Below are positions 44,457 to 54,021 of a DNA stretch of 64,000 nucleotides, one piece after another. Positions within the stretch are counted from its first letter, which is position 1, and each line of letters opens with the position of its first letter. The stretch is from Noviluteimonas lactosilytica (GTDB lineage Bacteria; Pseudomonadota; Gammaproteobacteria; Xanthomonadales; Xanthomonadaceae). The stretch lies in NCBI RefSeq assembly GCF_020866925.1, contig NZ_JAJGAK010000001.1, forward strand, positions 1,470,189-1,534,188, in the 5' to 3' direction. The translations under genes and the position numbers were made by a program. The notes beneath the pieces are model-generated. The model did no database searches. It was not told the origin of the DNA and worked only from the letters and a program-made list of their open reading frames with translations.

Positions 44457-45424
44457 CGTGGCCTGCCTCGTGCGATCAGGAAATCGATGGCCGCGGCGAC
44501 ATCGACGGGCCGCTCCATCAACGACATGTGGCCGCAGTCGTCGAGCATGACGCCCGTCGCCTGCGGGATGCGTTCAGCGTACAGCGCCAGCGCGCTCGGA
44601 TCGATCACAGCATCGTTGCGGCACCACAGCAGCAGCGTGGGCTGCGCGATGCGCGCGGCTTCGTCGCCCGGCAGGAAGCGGTCCGGGCCGCGGCCGATGT
44701 GGTCGAGCACGCGCTGTTCGAACGCGGCGTCGCGCACGCGGCGCGCGATGTACGCCTTGTCCGCCGGCCACGGGATCGACGGGATCTTGTCCTTGTCGAA
44801 GTACACGGTCGACAGGTAACGGTCGAGGCTCGCGCGATCGTGCACCGCGAACGGGTTCTGCCCCGCGAGGACTTCCTCGCCGAAGCGGTTGTCCTTGAAG
44901 CGCACGCCCGCCGCATCGAGCAGCGCGACGTGCGACACGAGTTGCGGATATCCCGCAGCGGTCAGCGCGACCACGCCGCCGCCCATCGAATGTCCGACGA
45001 GCACGACGGGCTTGTCCGGCGACACATGGCGAATGAAGGCCGCGAGTCGTTCGCTCTGCGCGAGGAACCCGTATTGCTCGCGCGGCAGGCGTTCGCTCTC
45101 GCCCCATCCCGGCAGGTCCGGGATCACCAGGCGATAGCGGCCGCCCAGCGCGCGCGCCACCGGGTAGAAGTTCTCCTTCATGCCGGTGAAGCCGTGCACC
45201 ATCACGATCGTCGGTGCGCCCGGCTTGTCTGCTTCGCGATACGCGTAGATCCAGCGATGTCCCGCGACTTTCGTTTCGCGTTTCGACAGGTGCGCTTCGT
45301 GCAGTTGCCGCGCGAACTCCATCCGCACGAGGACATCGGGATCGCGCGCGACGAAGGCGATCGCCGCAAGCAACGCGGCCGCCACGAGGGCGGCCGCGAT
45401 GACGACGGTGCGGCGTCGCGCCAT
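44453..45424 (-). CDS. Alpha/beta hydrolase (lipase/esterase-like), membrane anchored
   Basis: 323 residues. An N-terminal hydrophobic anchor or signal (about 6-25) precedes a canonical alpha/beta hydrolase. The oxyanion loop is VMVHGFTG, the nucleophile elbow is GHSMGG, the acid is in CRNDAVID and the His is in DCGHMSLME. Such exported hydrolases cleave lipids or small esters; the substrate is unknown. It follows the M1 peptidase by 9 bases. Confidence 0.9.
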   Translation of the reverse strand: MARRRTVVIAAALVAAALLAAIAFVARDPDVLVRMEFARQLHEAHLSKRETKVAGHRWIYAYREADKPGAPTIVMVHGFTGMKENFYPVARALGGRYRLVIPDLPGWGESERLPREQYGFLAQSERLAAFIRHVSPDKPVVLVGHSMGGGVVALTAAGYPQLVSHVALLDAAGVRFKDNRFGEEVLAGQNPFAVHDRASLDRYLSTVYFDKDKIPSIPWPADKAYIARRVRDAAFEQRVLDHIGRGPDRFLPGDEAARIAQPTLLLWCRNDAVIDPSALALYAERIPQATGVMLDDCGHMSLMERPVDVAAAIDFLIARGRPR

Positions 45425-45433
45425 GTCGCCGTG

Positions 45434-47389
45434 TTACTGCTGCGCGGGCTTCGGGTTTTTCGCCGCGTCGATCACCGACTGCACCGAACCGGTGGTGATC
45501 GGGTGATAGCCCGGCTTGGCCTTCGCGAAGGTCGCTTCCGCGAGCTTCAGGCCTTCCGGCGTCTTCGCCAGTTCGTTGTACGTCGGCATGATCAGCTTGC
45601 GACGACCGATCTTCTGCAGGAACGCGGCGATCGCTTCGTTCGCCTGCGTGTAGCCGCTGCGCACCGCGAGCGGATACCAGCGCTGCGCGATCTCGGCGTT
45701 CGGCGTGCCGGTGAACTTGTACGCGGCGTCCAGCGCGGCCATCTGGCTTGTGTTGAGCGTGGCCGGCATGCCTTCGATGAAGTGCACCCATTCCTGCGTC
45801 GTCCACTTGCCCGTCGCGTCCGCGGCGGGCAGCGTGCCGTCTTCCAGCCACGCCTTGCGCGCGGCGTCGACGGCGTCGAACTTCGGCGAGACGATCTGCG
45901 GCGCGGTCGTCGGGATGCCCGGCTCGTACAGCCACGCGTCGAACTCTTCCTGCGTCACCTTGCCCGGATACTTGTCGAGCAGGTTGGCCTTCGCGTAGTC
46001 GGCGAACTGCTGCGAGGAGATCGACTGGAACGCGAAGTGGTCGAAGTAACCGCGCAGGAACGCGTCGAACGCTTCGCGACCGTAGCGCTGTTCCAGGAAC
46101 TGCATGAACCACGCGCCCTTCGTGTAGACGGTCGAGCTGAGGTTGTCGTCGGGATCCTTCAGGTCGCCCGGCTTGCCGGCGAGGCGCTGCAGCGACTTGT
46201 TCTCGTCGTTGAACTCGGCCTTCAACTCGTTGCGGCTGATGACGAGCTCCATGTCGGAGCGTTCCTTGCCGTACAGTGCTTCGACGAGGCGGTTCTCGAC
46301 GTAGCTGGTCAGGCCTTCGTTGAGCCACGCGTCCTTCGCCGTCGAGAACGTCACCAGGTTGCCCGACCAGCTGTGCGCGAGTTCATGCGCGACCAGCGAA
46401 ACGAGCGACTTGTCGCCGACGATCACGGTCGGCGTGGCGAACGTCAGGCGCGGGTTCTCCATGCCGCCGTACGGGAACGACGGGGGCAGCACGAGGATGT
46501 CGTAACGGCCCCAGCGATACGGACCGTACAGCGATCCGGCGGTGTCGATCATCTTGCCGGTGTCGGCGAACTCGGTCGCGGCGGGCTTGGCCATCGACGG
46601 CTCGGCCCACACGCCGGCGGTGTCGGTGATCGGCTGGAACACGAGGTCGCCGGCCGCGATCGCGAGCAGGTACGACGGAATCGCCTGCGGCATCTTGAAC
46701 GTGTAGTCGCCGTCGCGCGCGGCCTTCGGATCGTTGTCGGCGCTCATCAGCACCATCGCATCCTTCGGCGCGGTGACGTGCGCGGTGTACGTGAAGCGCA
46801 CCTGCGGCGTGTCCTGCAGCGGCACCCACGAACGCGCGTGGATCTGCTGCGACTGGCTGAACATGAAGGGCTGCTTCTTGCCCGCGGTCATCGCCGGATC
46901 GAGCCACTGCAGGCCCGACGCGTTCGGCGACGTCGAATACGTCACCCGCACGAGTTTCGGACGCTCCGGCGTTTCGATCGTGAGCTTGGTGCCGAGCACC
47001 TTGTCCGCGGTGTCTGCGAGCTTGAACTGCAGCGGCGCCCACTGGCCGTCCGCGCCCTGGCCTTCGATCTTCGCGATGTTGAGGTCGCGCGTATCGAGGA
47101 TGAGCTGCGTGGCGGTCGGGTCGACCCAGTCGAGCGTCAGCGTCGCGGTGCCCGAGAGGGTCTTCTTCGCGAAGTCGACCGCGAGGTCGAGCGCGAGATC
47201 GGTGGTGCGAACCTTGTCGGGCTGCGAGAAGGAGTGTTCGTCGGTCACGGCGGCGGCCTGCGTGGCGGGAGCAGCGGCGGCGGTGGAGGACGCGGCGGGC
47301 GTGGCGGCCGTCGCCGGCGTTTCGTTCTTCGCACAGGCCGACAGCGCGAGCGCGGCGGCCAGGGACAGCATCAGCGGGGTGTGGCGCAT
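45434..47389 (-). CDS. M1 family aminopeptidase, lipoprotein
   Basis: 651 residues from the ATG at 47389. The lipobox is ALSAC, followed by an Ala/Thr linker. The exopeptidase motif is GGMEN. The zinc site is HELAH with H335, E336 and H339, and the third ligand is E358 in NEGLTSY. The layout resembles leukotriene A4 hydrolase-type M1 enzymes, including the C-terminal helical domain. It probably digests peptides in the periplasm or at the outer membrane. First gene of its operon. Confidence 0.93.
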   Translation of the reverse strand: MRHTPLMLSLAAALALSACAKNETPATAATPAASSTAAAAPATQAAAVTDEHSFSQPDKVRTTDLALDLAVDFAKKTLSGTATLTLDWVDPTATQLILDTRDLNIAKIEGQGADGQWAPLQFKLADTADKVLGTKLTIETPERPKLVRVTYSTSPNASGLQWLDPAMTAGKKQPFMFSQSQQIHARSWVPLQDTPQVRFTYTAHVTAPKDAMVLMSADNDPKAARDGDYTFKMPQAIPSYLLAIAAGDLVFQPITDTAGVWAEPSMAKPAATEFADTGKMIDTAGSLYGPYRWGRYDILVLPPSFPYGGMENPRLTFATPTVIVGDKSLVSLVAHELAHSWSGNLVTFSTAKDAWLNEGLTSYVENRLVEALYGKERSDMELVISRNELKAEFNDENKSLQRLAGKPGDLKDPDDNLSSTVYTKGAWFMQFLEQRYGREAFDAFLRGYFDHFAFQSISSQQFADYAKANLLDKYPGKVTQEEFDAWLYEPGIPTTAPQIVSPKFDAVDAARKAWLEDGTLPAADATGKWTTQEWVHFIEGMPATLNTSQMAALDAAYKFTGTPNAEIAQRWYPLAVRSGYTQANEAIAAFLQKIGRRKLIMPTYNELAKTPEGLKLAEATFAKAKPGYHPITTGSVQSVIDAAKNPKPAQQ

Positions 47390-47494
47390 GGAAGCGGACT
47401 CTCCGGAACCGGGTGGGGACGCAAGGCGGCCGAGTGTAGCCAAGCGGGCGCCGTCGCGCGCAAAGGTTCCGGAAACCCGGGCCTCGAAGCGCAC

Positions 47495-47519
47495 GAAGCC
47501 CGGCACTTGGCCGGGCTTC
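47495..47519 (-). terminator. Hairpin between the Ax21-like gene and the M1 peptidase gene
   Basis: GAAGCCCGG (47495-47503), seven-base loop, CCGGGCTTC (47511-47519). It is downstream of the Ax21-like gene on the minus strand. No T-tract follows, so termination may be weak. Confidence 0.45.
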
Positions 47520-47546
47520 GCGTTCATCTCCGCATGCGGGCGGGCA

Positions 47547-48101
47547 TCACCATCGCAGGCGCGGGCCGACGAACCATTGGGTGTCGCCGCTGACGAACTT
47601 CACGTCACCGGCCACGCCCCAGTGATCGCCGAACATCGCGTGCGCCCCGACCCGCGCATACACCTCGCCGTCGCCGTGGCCAAGATCGCCGTAGCCGGCG
47701 AGCGCCCAGCCTTCGAGGTGTTTCGACAGGGCGCTGCGCACGCCGACCTCCGCCGTGATGCCGTTGCTGTCCGTCGAATACTTCGTGTCGAAGCTCGACC
47801 ATGCGAAGCGCGTCACCAGGTCCATTCGATCGGACATTCGGTGGCGAAAACCCGCCCCCAGCGACCACTGCGTGACGTCCAGGCCCTCGATGTCGTTCGC
47901 GTTGGAATCCGCGTAGCTGCCGAACACGTGGAAGCGCTCGTCCAGCGACACCGAACCGGCCACGCCGTAGCCATCCGCGTCTCCACCGATGTCGGTGCGG
48001 ACATAGCCGGCTTCGACGTAGTCGTACGACAGCGCGTCCTGCGCCGAGGCGGCGAACGGAGTCGCGGCCAGCAGGACGAACGAAAACAGGGAGCGGTTCA
48101 T
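47547..48101 (-). CDS. Ax21-family outer-membrane beta-barrel protein
   Basis: 184 residues with a clear signal peptide (about 1-20, ending ASA). The mature start ALSYDYVEAGYV and repeated amphipathic strands such as GYGVAGSVSLDERFHVFGSY match the Ax21/OmpA-like small barrels of Xanthomonas, Stenotrophomonas and Lysobacter; it ends with Trp as outer-membrane barrels often do. The biological role is unsettled; earlier claims of a signalling function for Ax21 in Xanthomonas were withdrawn. It is divergent from a larger barrel protein gene. Confidence 0.88.
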   Translation of the reverse strand: MNRSLFSFVLLAATPFAASAQDALSYDYVEAGYVRTDIGGDADGYGVAGSVSLDERFHVFGSYADSNANDIEGLDVTQWSLGAGFRHRMSDRMDLVTRFAWSSFDTKYSTDSNGITAEVGVRSALSKHLEGWALAGYGDLGHGDGEVYARVGAHAMFGDHWGVAGDVKFVSGDTQWFVGPRLRW

Positions 48102-48264
48102 GCGCGGTCTCTCAGATGGTGTGGGTGCGGCGCATGGCATCACGCGCGCCGCACAGCGCTCCATCGGCCTTTGGTGAGGGGCGATGCTCGATGGGACGTC
48201 GCGCATCCCCGCCCCGACTTCCGGCACGGTCGCAACACAGCGCGAATCGCCATCCTCCGCGCCC

Positions 48265-50496
48265 ATGCCTGCTTCGACTTCGACCGGCGCGCCGCGGCTC
48301 GCCCTGCTCCCGCTCGCCCTGCTGCTTTCCCTCGCGTCCGCGCCTTCGTTGGCGGCCGACGTTGTCGCGCGCGACATTCCGCGCGTGACCGGCGACATCG
48401 TCGTCGATGGCGTGCTCGACGAGGCCGCGTGGGAGCAGGCGGCGCCGATCGACCTCGCGTTCGAAGTCACGCCCGGCGACAACACACCCGCGCCGGTGAA
48501 GACCACCGCGCGAGTCGCCTACACCGACGACGCGCTGCTCATCGCTTTCCACGCCGAAGATCCGGATCCGGCGAAGATCCACGCCTTCCTGCGCGATCGC
48601 GATGCGTTGTACAGCGACGACTTCGTCGGCGTGATGCTCGATACGTTCGACGACCAGCGCCGCGCGTACGAGTTCTTCGTCAATCCGTTCGGCGTGCAGG
48701 CCGACCTGATCAAGGAAGAGTCGACCAACACCGAAGACGACAGTTGGGACGGCATCTGGAACAGCGCGGGCCGCATCACCGAGGCGGGCTACGACGTCGA
48801 GATCCGCATTCCGTTCGCGACGCTGCGCTTTCGCGACACCACCGGCGAACGCCGGTGGGGCGCGACGTTCCTGCGCGTGCGTCCGCGCGAATATCGCTAC
48901 CAGTACTTCAGCAATCGCGTCGAACGCGGTTCGCGTTGCCTGACGTGCACATTCGACAAGATGGACGGCTTCACCGGCGTGAAGCAGGGCCGCAACCTCG
49001 AGATCACGCCCACGCTCACCGTGACGCATGCCGAAGAACGCGCGTCGCCGAATGCGAAGTGGGGCGGCGAAGGCACCGACATCGAGCCGGGCCTCGACGT
49101 CGCATGGGCGCCGAGCCCCAACCTGACGCTCAACGCGACGCTCAACCCCGACTTCTCGCAGGTCGAAACCGACCAGGCGCAGCTCGACCTCAACACGAGC
49201 TTCGCGTTGTTCTTCCCGGAGAAGCGGCCGTTCTTCCTCGAAGGCGCGGACTACTTCACGACGCCGCTGCAGGTGCTCTACACGCGGCAGATCGCCGATC
49301 CCGACGGTGGCCTGCGCGTCACCGGCCGCAACGGTGGCCAGGCGTACGGCGCGATCCTGGCGCGTGATGCGACGACGCAGTTGCTGGTGCCGGGGCCGCT
49401 CGGTTCGTCTTTCCGCTTCCTCGAACAGTCGGCGGACGACTTCGTCGGTCGTTACCGCTACGACCTCGATGCGCATACGAGCATCGGCGCCATCGCGACG
49501 TATCGCGCGGGCGAGGAGTATCGCAACGGGGTCGGCGGCGTCGACGCGCGCTGGCAGAAGGACGAACACACGCTGCGCGGGCAATTCCTGCACAGCGATT
49601 CCGCGTATCCCGACGGCCTCGCGCTGCGCGACACCGCACCGAAGGGCGACGCGCTGTACGCGAACTACCAGTTCAGCAGCCGCAACTGGCGCGCGAACCT
49701 CGGTCACTGGAAAGTCGACGACGGTTTCCGCGCCGACCTCGGCTTCATCACGCAGGTCGGCTACGACAAGCAACTCGTCGGCGGCGGCCACACGTGGTTC
49801 ATGCCGAAGGGCTCGAACGTCACGCGCATCGAGTTCAACGGCGACTGGGACATCACGCATCGTTTCGACGGGCAGCTGCTCGAGCGCGAAGTCGAGGGAT
49901 ATCTCGCCGCGCGCGCGTCGCGCCAGGGGTATTACGAACTCGGGGCGCTGGGTCGCGAGCGGTTCTGGAACGGCCAGCTGTTCGACGAATCGTTCGGCAC
50001 GTTCTACTTCGAACTCGTGCCGTGGTCGCCAATCAAGGTCGGCGGTTCGTTCGAAGCGGGCGATGGTCTCGATCTCGTCGCCTCCGAAGTCGGCCACCTC
50101 GTCGACCTCGAACCGTTCGTGCAACTCGACGTCGGCCGCGGCGTCAACGTCAACCTGACCTACACGCGCCAGCGCATGTCGCGCGACGGCGGTACCGCGT
50201 TCGATGCGAGCGTGCTCGACGGACGACTGAGCTGGCAGTTCGATCCGCGCCAGCGTTTCCGCCTGTCCGTGCAGTCGAGCGATGTCGACCGCGACCAGGC
50301 GCTGTACACGGTGCCCGTGCAGCACCACGCGAGCGACATCGCCGCGCAGCTGCTGTATTCGTACAAGCTCAACCCGCGCAGCGCGATCTACGCGGGGTAT
50401 TCGGAAGGCGGCTATTCGGACGACGAAGCGCTCGACGTCTTCAGCAACACGCGCAGCCTGTTCCTGAAGCTGACCTACGCGTGGCAGCCGGGCTGA
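48265..50496 (+). CDS. DUF5916 protein: CBM9-like domain plus outer-membrane barrel
   Basis: 743 residues from the ATG at 48265; an in-frame start further upstream would put 27 polar residues ahead of the signal peptide. The signal peptide is about 10-31. The N-terminal carbohydrate-binding family-9-like domain (about 40-215) includes DGVLDEAAWEQA and YEFFVNPFGVQADL. The DUF5916 region has NLTLNATLNPDFSQVETDQ and FFPEKRPFFLEGADYF. The C-terminal half shows alternating amphipathic strands suggesting a beta-barrel. The function of DUF5916 is unknown; a role in sugar or xenobiotic uptake at the outer membrane is possible. It converges on ubiE with only 4 bases between stops. Confidence 0.88.
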   Translation: MPASTSTGAPRLALLPLALLLSLASAPSLAADVVARDIPRVTGDIVVDGVLDEAAWEQAAPIDLAFEVTPGDNTPAPVKTTARVAYTDDALLIAFHAEDPDPAKIHAFLRDRDALYSDDFVGVMLDTFDDQRRAYEFFVNPFGVQADLIKEESTNTEDDSWDGIWNSAGRITEAGYDVEIRIPFATLRFRDTTGERRWGATFLRVRPREYRYQYFSNRVERGSRCLTCTFDKMDGFTGVKQGRNLEITPTLTVTHAEERASPNAKWGGEGTDIEPGLDVAWAPSPNLTLNATLNPDFSQVETDQAQLDLNTSFALFFPEKRPFFLEGADYFTTPLQVLYTRQIADPDGGLRVTGRNGGQAYGAILARDATTQLLVPGPLGSSFRFLEQSADDFVGRYRYDLDAHTSIGAIATYRAGEEYRNGVGGVDARWQKDEHTLRGQFLHSDSAYPDGLALRDTAPKGDALYANYQFSSRNWRANLGHWKVDDGFRADLGFITQVGYDKQLVGGGHTWFMPKGSNVTRIEFNGDWDITHRFDGQLLEREVEGYLAARASRQGYYELGALGRERFWNGQLFDESFGTFYFELVPWSPIKVGGSFEAGDGLDLVASEVGHLVDLEPFVQLDVGRGVNVNLTYTRQRMSRDGGTAFDASVLDGRLSWQFDPRQRFRLSVQSSDVDRDQALYTVPVQHHASDIAAQLLYSYKLNPRSAIYAGYSEGGYSDDEALDVFSNTRSLFLKLTYAWQPG

Positions 50497-50500
50497 CGCC

Positions 50501-51259
50501 TCAGACCTTGTAACCCGTGTGCACGGCGACGATGCCGGCGTTGAGGTTCTTGTAACCGCAGCGCGCCAAGCCCGCAGCTTCCATCATGCGCTGCAGGTCT
50601 TCTTGCGGCGGGTGCTTGCGGATCGACTCGGCGAGGTATTGGTAGCTCGCCGAATCCTGCGCGAACAACTTGCCGAGTTGCGGCAGCACCTTGAACGAGT
50701 GGAAGTCGTAGATCGGCTTGAACCAGTCGGCGCGCACTTCGGAGAACTCGAGCACGCGCGCCTGGCCGCCGACCTTCAGCACGCGATGCATCTCGCGCAA
50801 CGCGGCGTCCTTGTCGGTGACGTTGCGCAGGCCGAAGGCGATGGTCACGAGATCGAAACTCGCGTCGGGGAACGGCAGCGCCTGCGCGTTGCATTGCACG
50901 TACGAGAATCCGCGCACGTTGCCGCGGTCGGTCATGCGATCGCGTCCGACACGCAGCATCGAACCGTTGATGTCGCCGAGCACGACTTCGCCCGCATCGC
51001 CGACGCGTTCGCGCAGGAGCGCGGCGACATCGCCGGTGCCGCCCGCGAGATCGAGCACGCGATCGCCGGGCTTCACCTGCGCGGTCGCCACGAAGTAGCG
51101 CTTCCACACGCGATGGATGCCGAGCGACATCAGGTCGTTCATCAGGTCGTACTTGCCCGCCACGGACGAGAAGACCTCGCCGACGAGCTTCTGCTTCTCG
51201 CCGACGGGGACATCGCGGAAGCCGAAATGGGTGGTGCCGGGGTCGTTGCGTTCGCTCAT
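50501..51259 (-). CDS. ubiE: Ubiquinone/menaquinone C-methyltransferase
   Basis: 252 residues, the family length. It opens with [24 protein letters not shown]-like sequence ([16 protein letters not shown]) and has the SAM-binding [10 protein letters not shown], the UbiE signature [18 protein letters not shown] and the C-terminal [15 protein letters not shown]. It carries out the C-methylation step in ubiquinone biosynthesis (and menaquinone where made). It is divergent from a cupin gene. Confidence 0.97.
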   Translation of the reverse strand: MSERNDPGTTHFGFRDVPVGEKQKLVGEVFSSVAGKYDLMNDLMSLGIHRVWKRYFVATAQVKPGDRVLDLAGGTGDVAALLRERVGDAGEVVLGDINGSMLRVGRDRMTDRGNVRGFSYVQCNAQALPFPDASFDLVTIAFGLRNVTDKDAALREMHRVLKVGGQARVLEFSEVRADWFKPIYDFHSFKVLPQLGKLFAQDSASYQYLAESIRKHPPQEDLQRMMEAAGLARCGYKNLNAGIVAVHTGYKV

Positions 51260-51340
51260 GCGGCCGATTATCGCAAGCGCGGCCGGTTCCGTGCGCGTCG
51301 TGCGTTGGCGGGGGCACGAACCCCCAACGGGAGGACCGAC

Positions 51341-51838
51341 GTGAAGACGAAGCTCAGCTGGATGGTGGCCCTGGTGCCCGCGCTCGCACTCATGCATTCG
51401 GCATCGGCGCCTGCGGCCGATGGCATGGAACACGCGATGGTCAAGGCCGGCGAGGTGAAGTGGGGCGACCCGCCGCCCTTCCTCCCGAAGGGCGCGCAGT
51501 TCGCCGTGCTGGCGGGCGATCCCGGCAAGGCCGGCCCGTTCGCGATCCGCATCAAGATGCCCGCCGGCTACAAGATCGGGCGCCACTGGCACCCGACCGA
51601 CGAGCAGGTGACCGTCATCGACGGCGACTTCCACGTGTCGATGGGCGAGTCGGGCAAGACGCACGACGCCGACTTCGCGACCGGCGACTACGTCAGCCTG
51701 CCCGCGAAGATGCAGCACGAAGCGACGACGAAGGGCGGCGCGACCGTGCAGGTCAACGCGATGGGACCGTTCGAGATCACGTACGCCGATGCGAAGGACG
51801 ATCCGCGCAAGTCGGCGGCGACGGACGCGACGAAGTAA
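51341..51838 (+). CDS. Exported cupin-domain protein
   Basis: 165 residues with a GTG start and GGGAGG 6-8 bases upstream. The signal peptide is about 1-26. A single cupin barrel has motif 1 [22 protein letters not shown] with the metal ligands His, His and Glu, and motif 2 around PAKMQHEA with the last His. It resembles ChrR-like or DUF4437-type small periplasmic cupins. Catalytic role unknown. It converges on hslU. Confidence 0.88.
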   Translation: MKTKLSWMVALVPALALMHSASAPAADGMEHAMVKAGEVKWGDPPPFLPKGAQFAVLAGDPGKAGPFAIRIKMPAGYKIGRHWHPTDEQVTVIDGDFHVSMGESGKTHDADFATGDYVSLPAKMQHEATTKGGATVQVNAMGPFEITYADAKDDPRKSAATDATK

Positions 51839-51847
51839 CGCGCGCGA

Positions 51848-51875
51848 ACCCTCCCCTGCCGTGGCGAGGGAGGGT
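51848..51875. terminator. Shared hairpin between cupin and hslU
   Basis: ACCCTCCC (51848-51855) and GGGAGGGT (51868-51875) form a perfect 8-bp stem; the flanking CGCG bases can extend it. It lies in the 45-bp gap between two converging genes and could end both transcripts, although neither side has a strong T-tract. Confidence 0.5.
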
Positions 51876-51883
51876 GGTCGCGT

Positions 51884-53263
51884 TCAGAGGATGTAGCGCG
51901 ACAGATCCGGGTCTTTCACCAACTCGCCCAGGTGCGAGTCGACGTACGCACGATCGATCGTCAGCATCGTGCCGTCGCGATCCGGCGCCTCGAAGCTCAG
52001 CGTGTCGAGCAAGCGTTCCATCACCGTGTGCAGGCGACGCGCGCCGATGTTTTCCTGGCGCTCGTTGACCTGCTCCGCGATGTCGGCGAGGCGATCGATC
52101 GCCTCGTCGTCGAAACGCAGCGCGACGCCTTCGGTCTTCAGCAACTCGACGTACTGGCGCGTGAGCGCGGCGCGCGGCTCGGTGAGGATGCGCACGAAGT
52201 CGTGCTTGCTCAACGCCGAGAGTTCGACGCGGATCGGGAAGCGGCCCTGCATTTCGGGAATCAGGTCGCTCGGCTTGGCGAGGTGGAACGCGCCCGAGGC
52301 GATGAACAGGATGTGGTCGGTCTTCACCGGGCCGTACTTGGTGCTCACCGTCGAGCCTTCGACCAGCGGCAGCAGGTCGCGCTGCACGCCTTCGCGCGAG
52401 ACGTCGGCGCCGTAGCCTTCCGAACGCTTGGCGACCTTGTCGATCTCGTCGATGAAGACGATGCCATGCTGTTCGCAGGCGTCGATCGCGGCGGCGCGGA
52501 TGTCGTCTTCGTTGACCAGCTTGCCCGCCTCTTCCTCGATCAGCAGCGGGCGCGCGGCCTTGATCGACAACCGCTTGGTGTGGGTCTTGCCGCCCGCGAC
52601 CTGCGAGAACATCTGCCGCAGCTGCTGGCCCATTTCCTCCATGCCCGGCGGCGCCATGATGTCGACGCCGACGTTCACCGCGACTTCGAGTTCGATCTCG
52701 CGCTCGTCGAGCGCGCCGCTGCGCAGCTGCTTGCGCAACTTGGCGCGCGTGGCGGTTTCTTCCGGCGAGACTTCTTCGGGTGTCTCTTCGCTGGTGAAGC
52801 CGAACACGGTCGCGACCTGGCGCTTGGGCAGCAACGCCGAGAGGATGCGGTCTTCCGCGCGTTCCTCGGCCTGCGTGCGCACGCGCAGCTTGGCCTGCTC
52901 GCGATACATCTTCACCGCGGTGTCGGCGAGGTCGCGCACGATCTGCTCGACGTCCTTGCCGACGTAACCGACTTCGGTGAAGCGCGTGGCTTCGACCTTC
53001 ACGAACGGCGCGTTGGCGAGCGTCGCCAGGCGGCGCGCGATCTCGGTCTTGCCCACGCCCGTGGGGCCGATCATGAGGATGTTCTTCGGCATCACTTCGT
53101 CGCGCAGGTCGGGTTCGAGCTGCATGCGGCGCCAGCGATTGCGCAGCGCGATCGCGACCGCGCGCTTGGCGGCCTGCTGCCCGACGATGTGCTTGTCGAG
53201 CTCCTGCACGATCTCGCGCGGAGTCATGGTGGAGGAGGAATGCACGGCGGCGAGATTGTTCAT
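51884..53263 (-). CDS. hslU: ATP-dependent protease ATPase subunit HslU
   Basis: 459 residues from the ATG at 53263, overlapping the hslV stop (TGATG). The AAA+ domain has Walker [10 protein letters not shown] and Walker [10 protein letters not shown], with the family-specific I domain (about 105-245) between them. The pore motif GYVG is present in EVGYVGKD. The C-terminal end DLSRYIL matches the tail that inserts into HslV. The ring unfolds substrates and feeds them to HslV, especially under heat stress. Confidence 0.97.
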   Translation of the reverse strand: MNNLAAVHSSSTMTPREIVQELDKHIVGQQAAKRAVAIALRNRWRRMQLEPDLRDEVMPKNILMIGPTGVGKTEIARRLATLANAPFVKVEATRFTEVGYVGKDVEQIVRDLADTAVKMYREQAKLRVRTQAEERAEDRILSALLPKRQVATVFGFTSEETPEEVSPEETATRAKLRKQLRSGALDEREIELEVAVNVGVDIMAPPGMEEMGQQLRQMFSQVAGGKTHTKRLSIKAARPLLIEEEAGKLVNEDDIRAAAIDACEQHGIVFIDEIDKVAKRSEGYGADVSREGVQRDLLPLVEGSTVSTKYGPVKTDHILFIASGAFHLAKPSDLIPEMQGRFPIRVELSALSKHDFVRILTEPRAALTRQYVELLKTEGVALRFDDEAIDRLADIAEQVNERQENIGARRLHTVMERLLDTLSFEAPDRDGTMLTIDRAYVDSHLGELVKDPDLSRYIL

Positions 53264-53802
53264 CAGAGCTCTTCGACCACGATGTTGCGGTTGGTGTAGA
53301 TGCACACGTCGCCGGCGATCTTCAGCGACTCTTCGACGACGGCCCGCGCATCGAGCGTCGTGTGTCCCATCAGCGCGCGCGCCGCGGACAATGCGAACGG
53401 ACCGCCGGAGCCGATCGCGATGATTCCGTCCTCGGGTTCGATCACGTCGCCCGTGCCGGAGATGATCAGCGAGGTCTCCTTGTCAGCGACCGCGAGCAGC
53501 GCCTCGAGTTTCCCGAGGCGGCGCTCGGTGCGCCAATCCTTGGCCAATTCCACCGCGGCGCGGGTGAGTTGGCCGTGTTTTTCGAGTTTCGATTCGAACA
53601 GTTCGAACAGCGTGAACGCATCGGCCGCGGCGCCCGCGAAACCGGCGAGCACCTGGCCTTCGCGGCCGAGGCGCCGCACCTTGCGCGCGTTCGCCTTCAT
53701 CACGGTGTTGCCGAGCGTGACCTGGCCGTCGCCGCCCACCGCGACCTTCCCGTCGCGACGGACGGAGACGATGGTGGTGGCGTGGAAGCGTTGGGGATCC
53801 AT
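53263..53802 (-). CDS. hslV: ATP-dependent protease peptidase subunit HslV
   Basis: 179 residues. The proteasome-type nucleophile Thr follows a short propeptide (MDPQRFHA, then TTIVSVRR), with the active-site Lys in [10 protein letters not shown] and the conserved [14 protein letters not shown] segment. It forms a dodecameric chamber with HslU. It lies downstream of xerC, separated by G-run repeat copy 4. Confidence 0.97.
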   Translation of the reverse strand: MDPQRFHATTIVSVRRDGKVAVGGDGQVTLGNTVMKANARKVRRLGREGQVLAGFAGAAADAFTLFELFESKLEKHGQLTRAAVELAKDWRTERRLGKLEALLAVADKETSLIISGTGDVIEPEDGIIAIGSGGPFALSAARALMGHTTLDARAVVEESLKIAGDVCIYTNRNIVVEEL

Positions 53803-53865
53803 GGGGGGACTGGCTCCGGGAAGCGTGTCCGGATCAGTTGGGGACGGCTGCTTTGGGGATCAAGC

Positions 53866-54021
53866 GGGGAAACGGGAAACATGAAGCGGGAAACGGGAGA
53901 TTGGGCGCGAAGCGGCGTCACGGGCGCGTGCCGAATCGAGGTCAACCGATCTTCGGCTTATCGACTTCGCCCAACGACGGGCGCTCAGCTCCCGTTTCCC
54001 GTTTCCCCTTTCCCGCTTTTC
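53866..54021. repeat. G-run inverted repeat, copy 4, overlapping the end of xerC
   Basis: The left arm (53866-53899) has GGGGAAACGGGAAAC and a second pair. The right arm (53989-54021) is made of TTTCCCG units. The centre carries GCCGAAT ... TTCGGC and a further TTGGGCG ... CGCCCAA pair. Unlike the other copies, its right arm is inside a gene: it encodes the last residues of XerC. Confidence 0.8.

Noticed and set aside
44426-47593. A 1055-codon plus-strand frame opposite the M1 peptidase operon
   Set aside because: Arg/Val/His/Asp-rich antisense frame without signals; the minus-strand genes have lipoboxes, zinc motifs and coupled stops and starts.
47547-48101. Ax21-like protein as a quorum-sensing signal
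   Set aside because: Those claims for Ax21 were withdrawn; the sequence only supports a small outer-membrane barrel.
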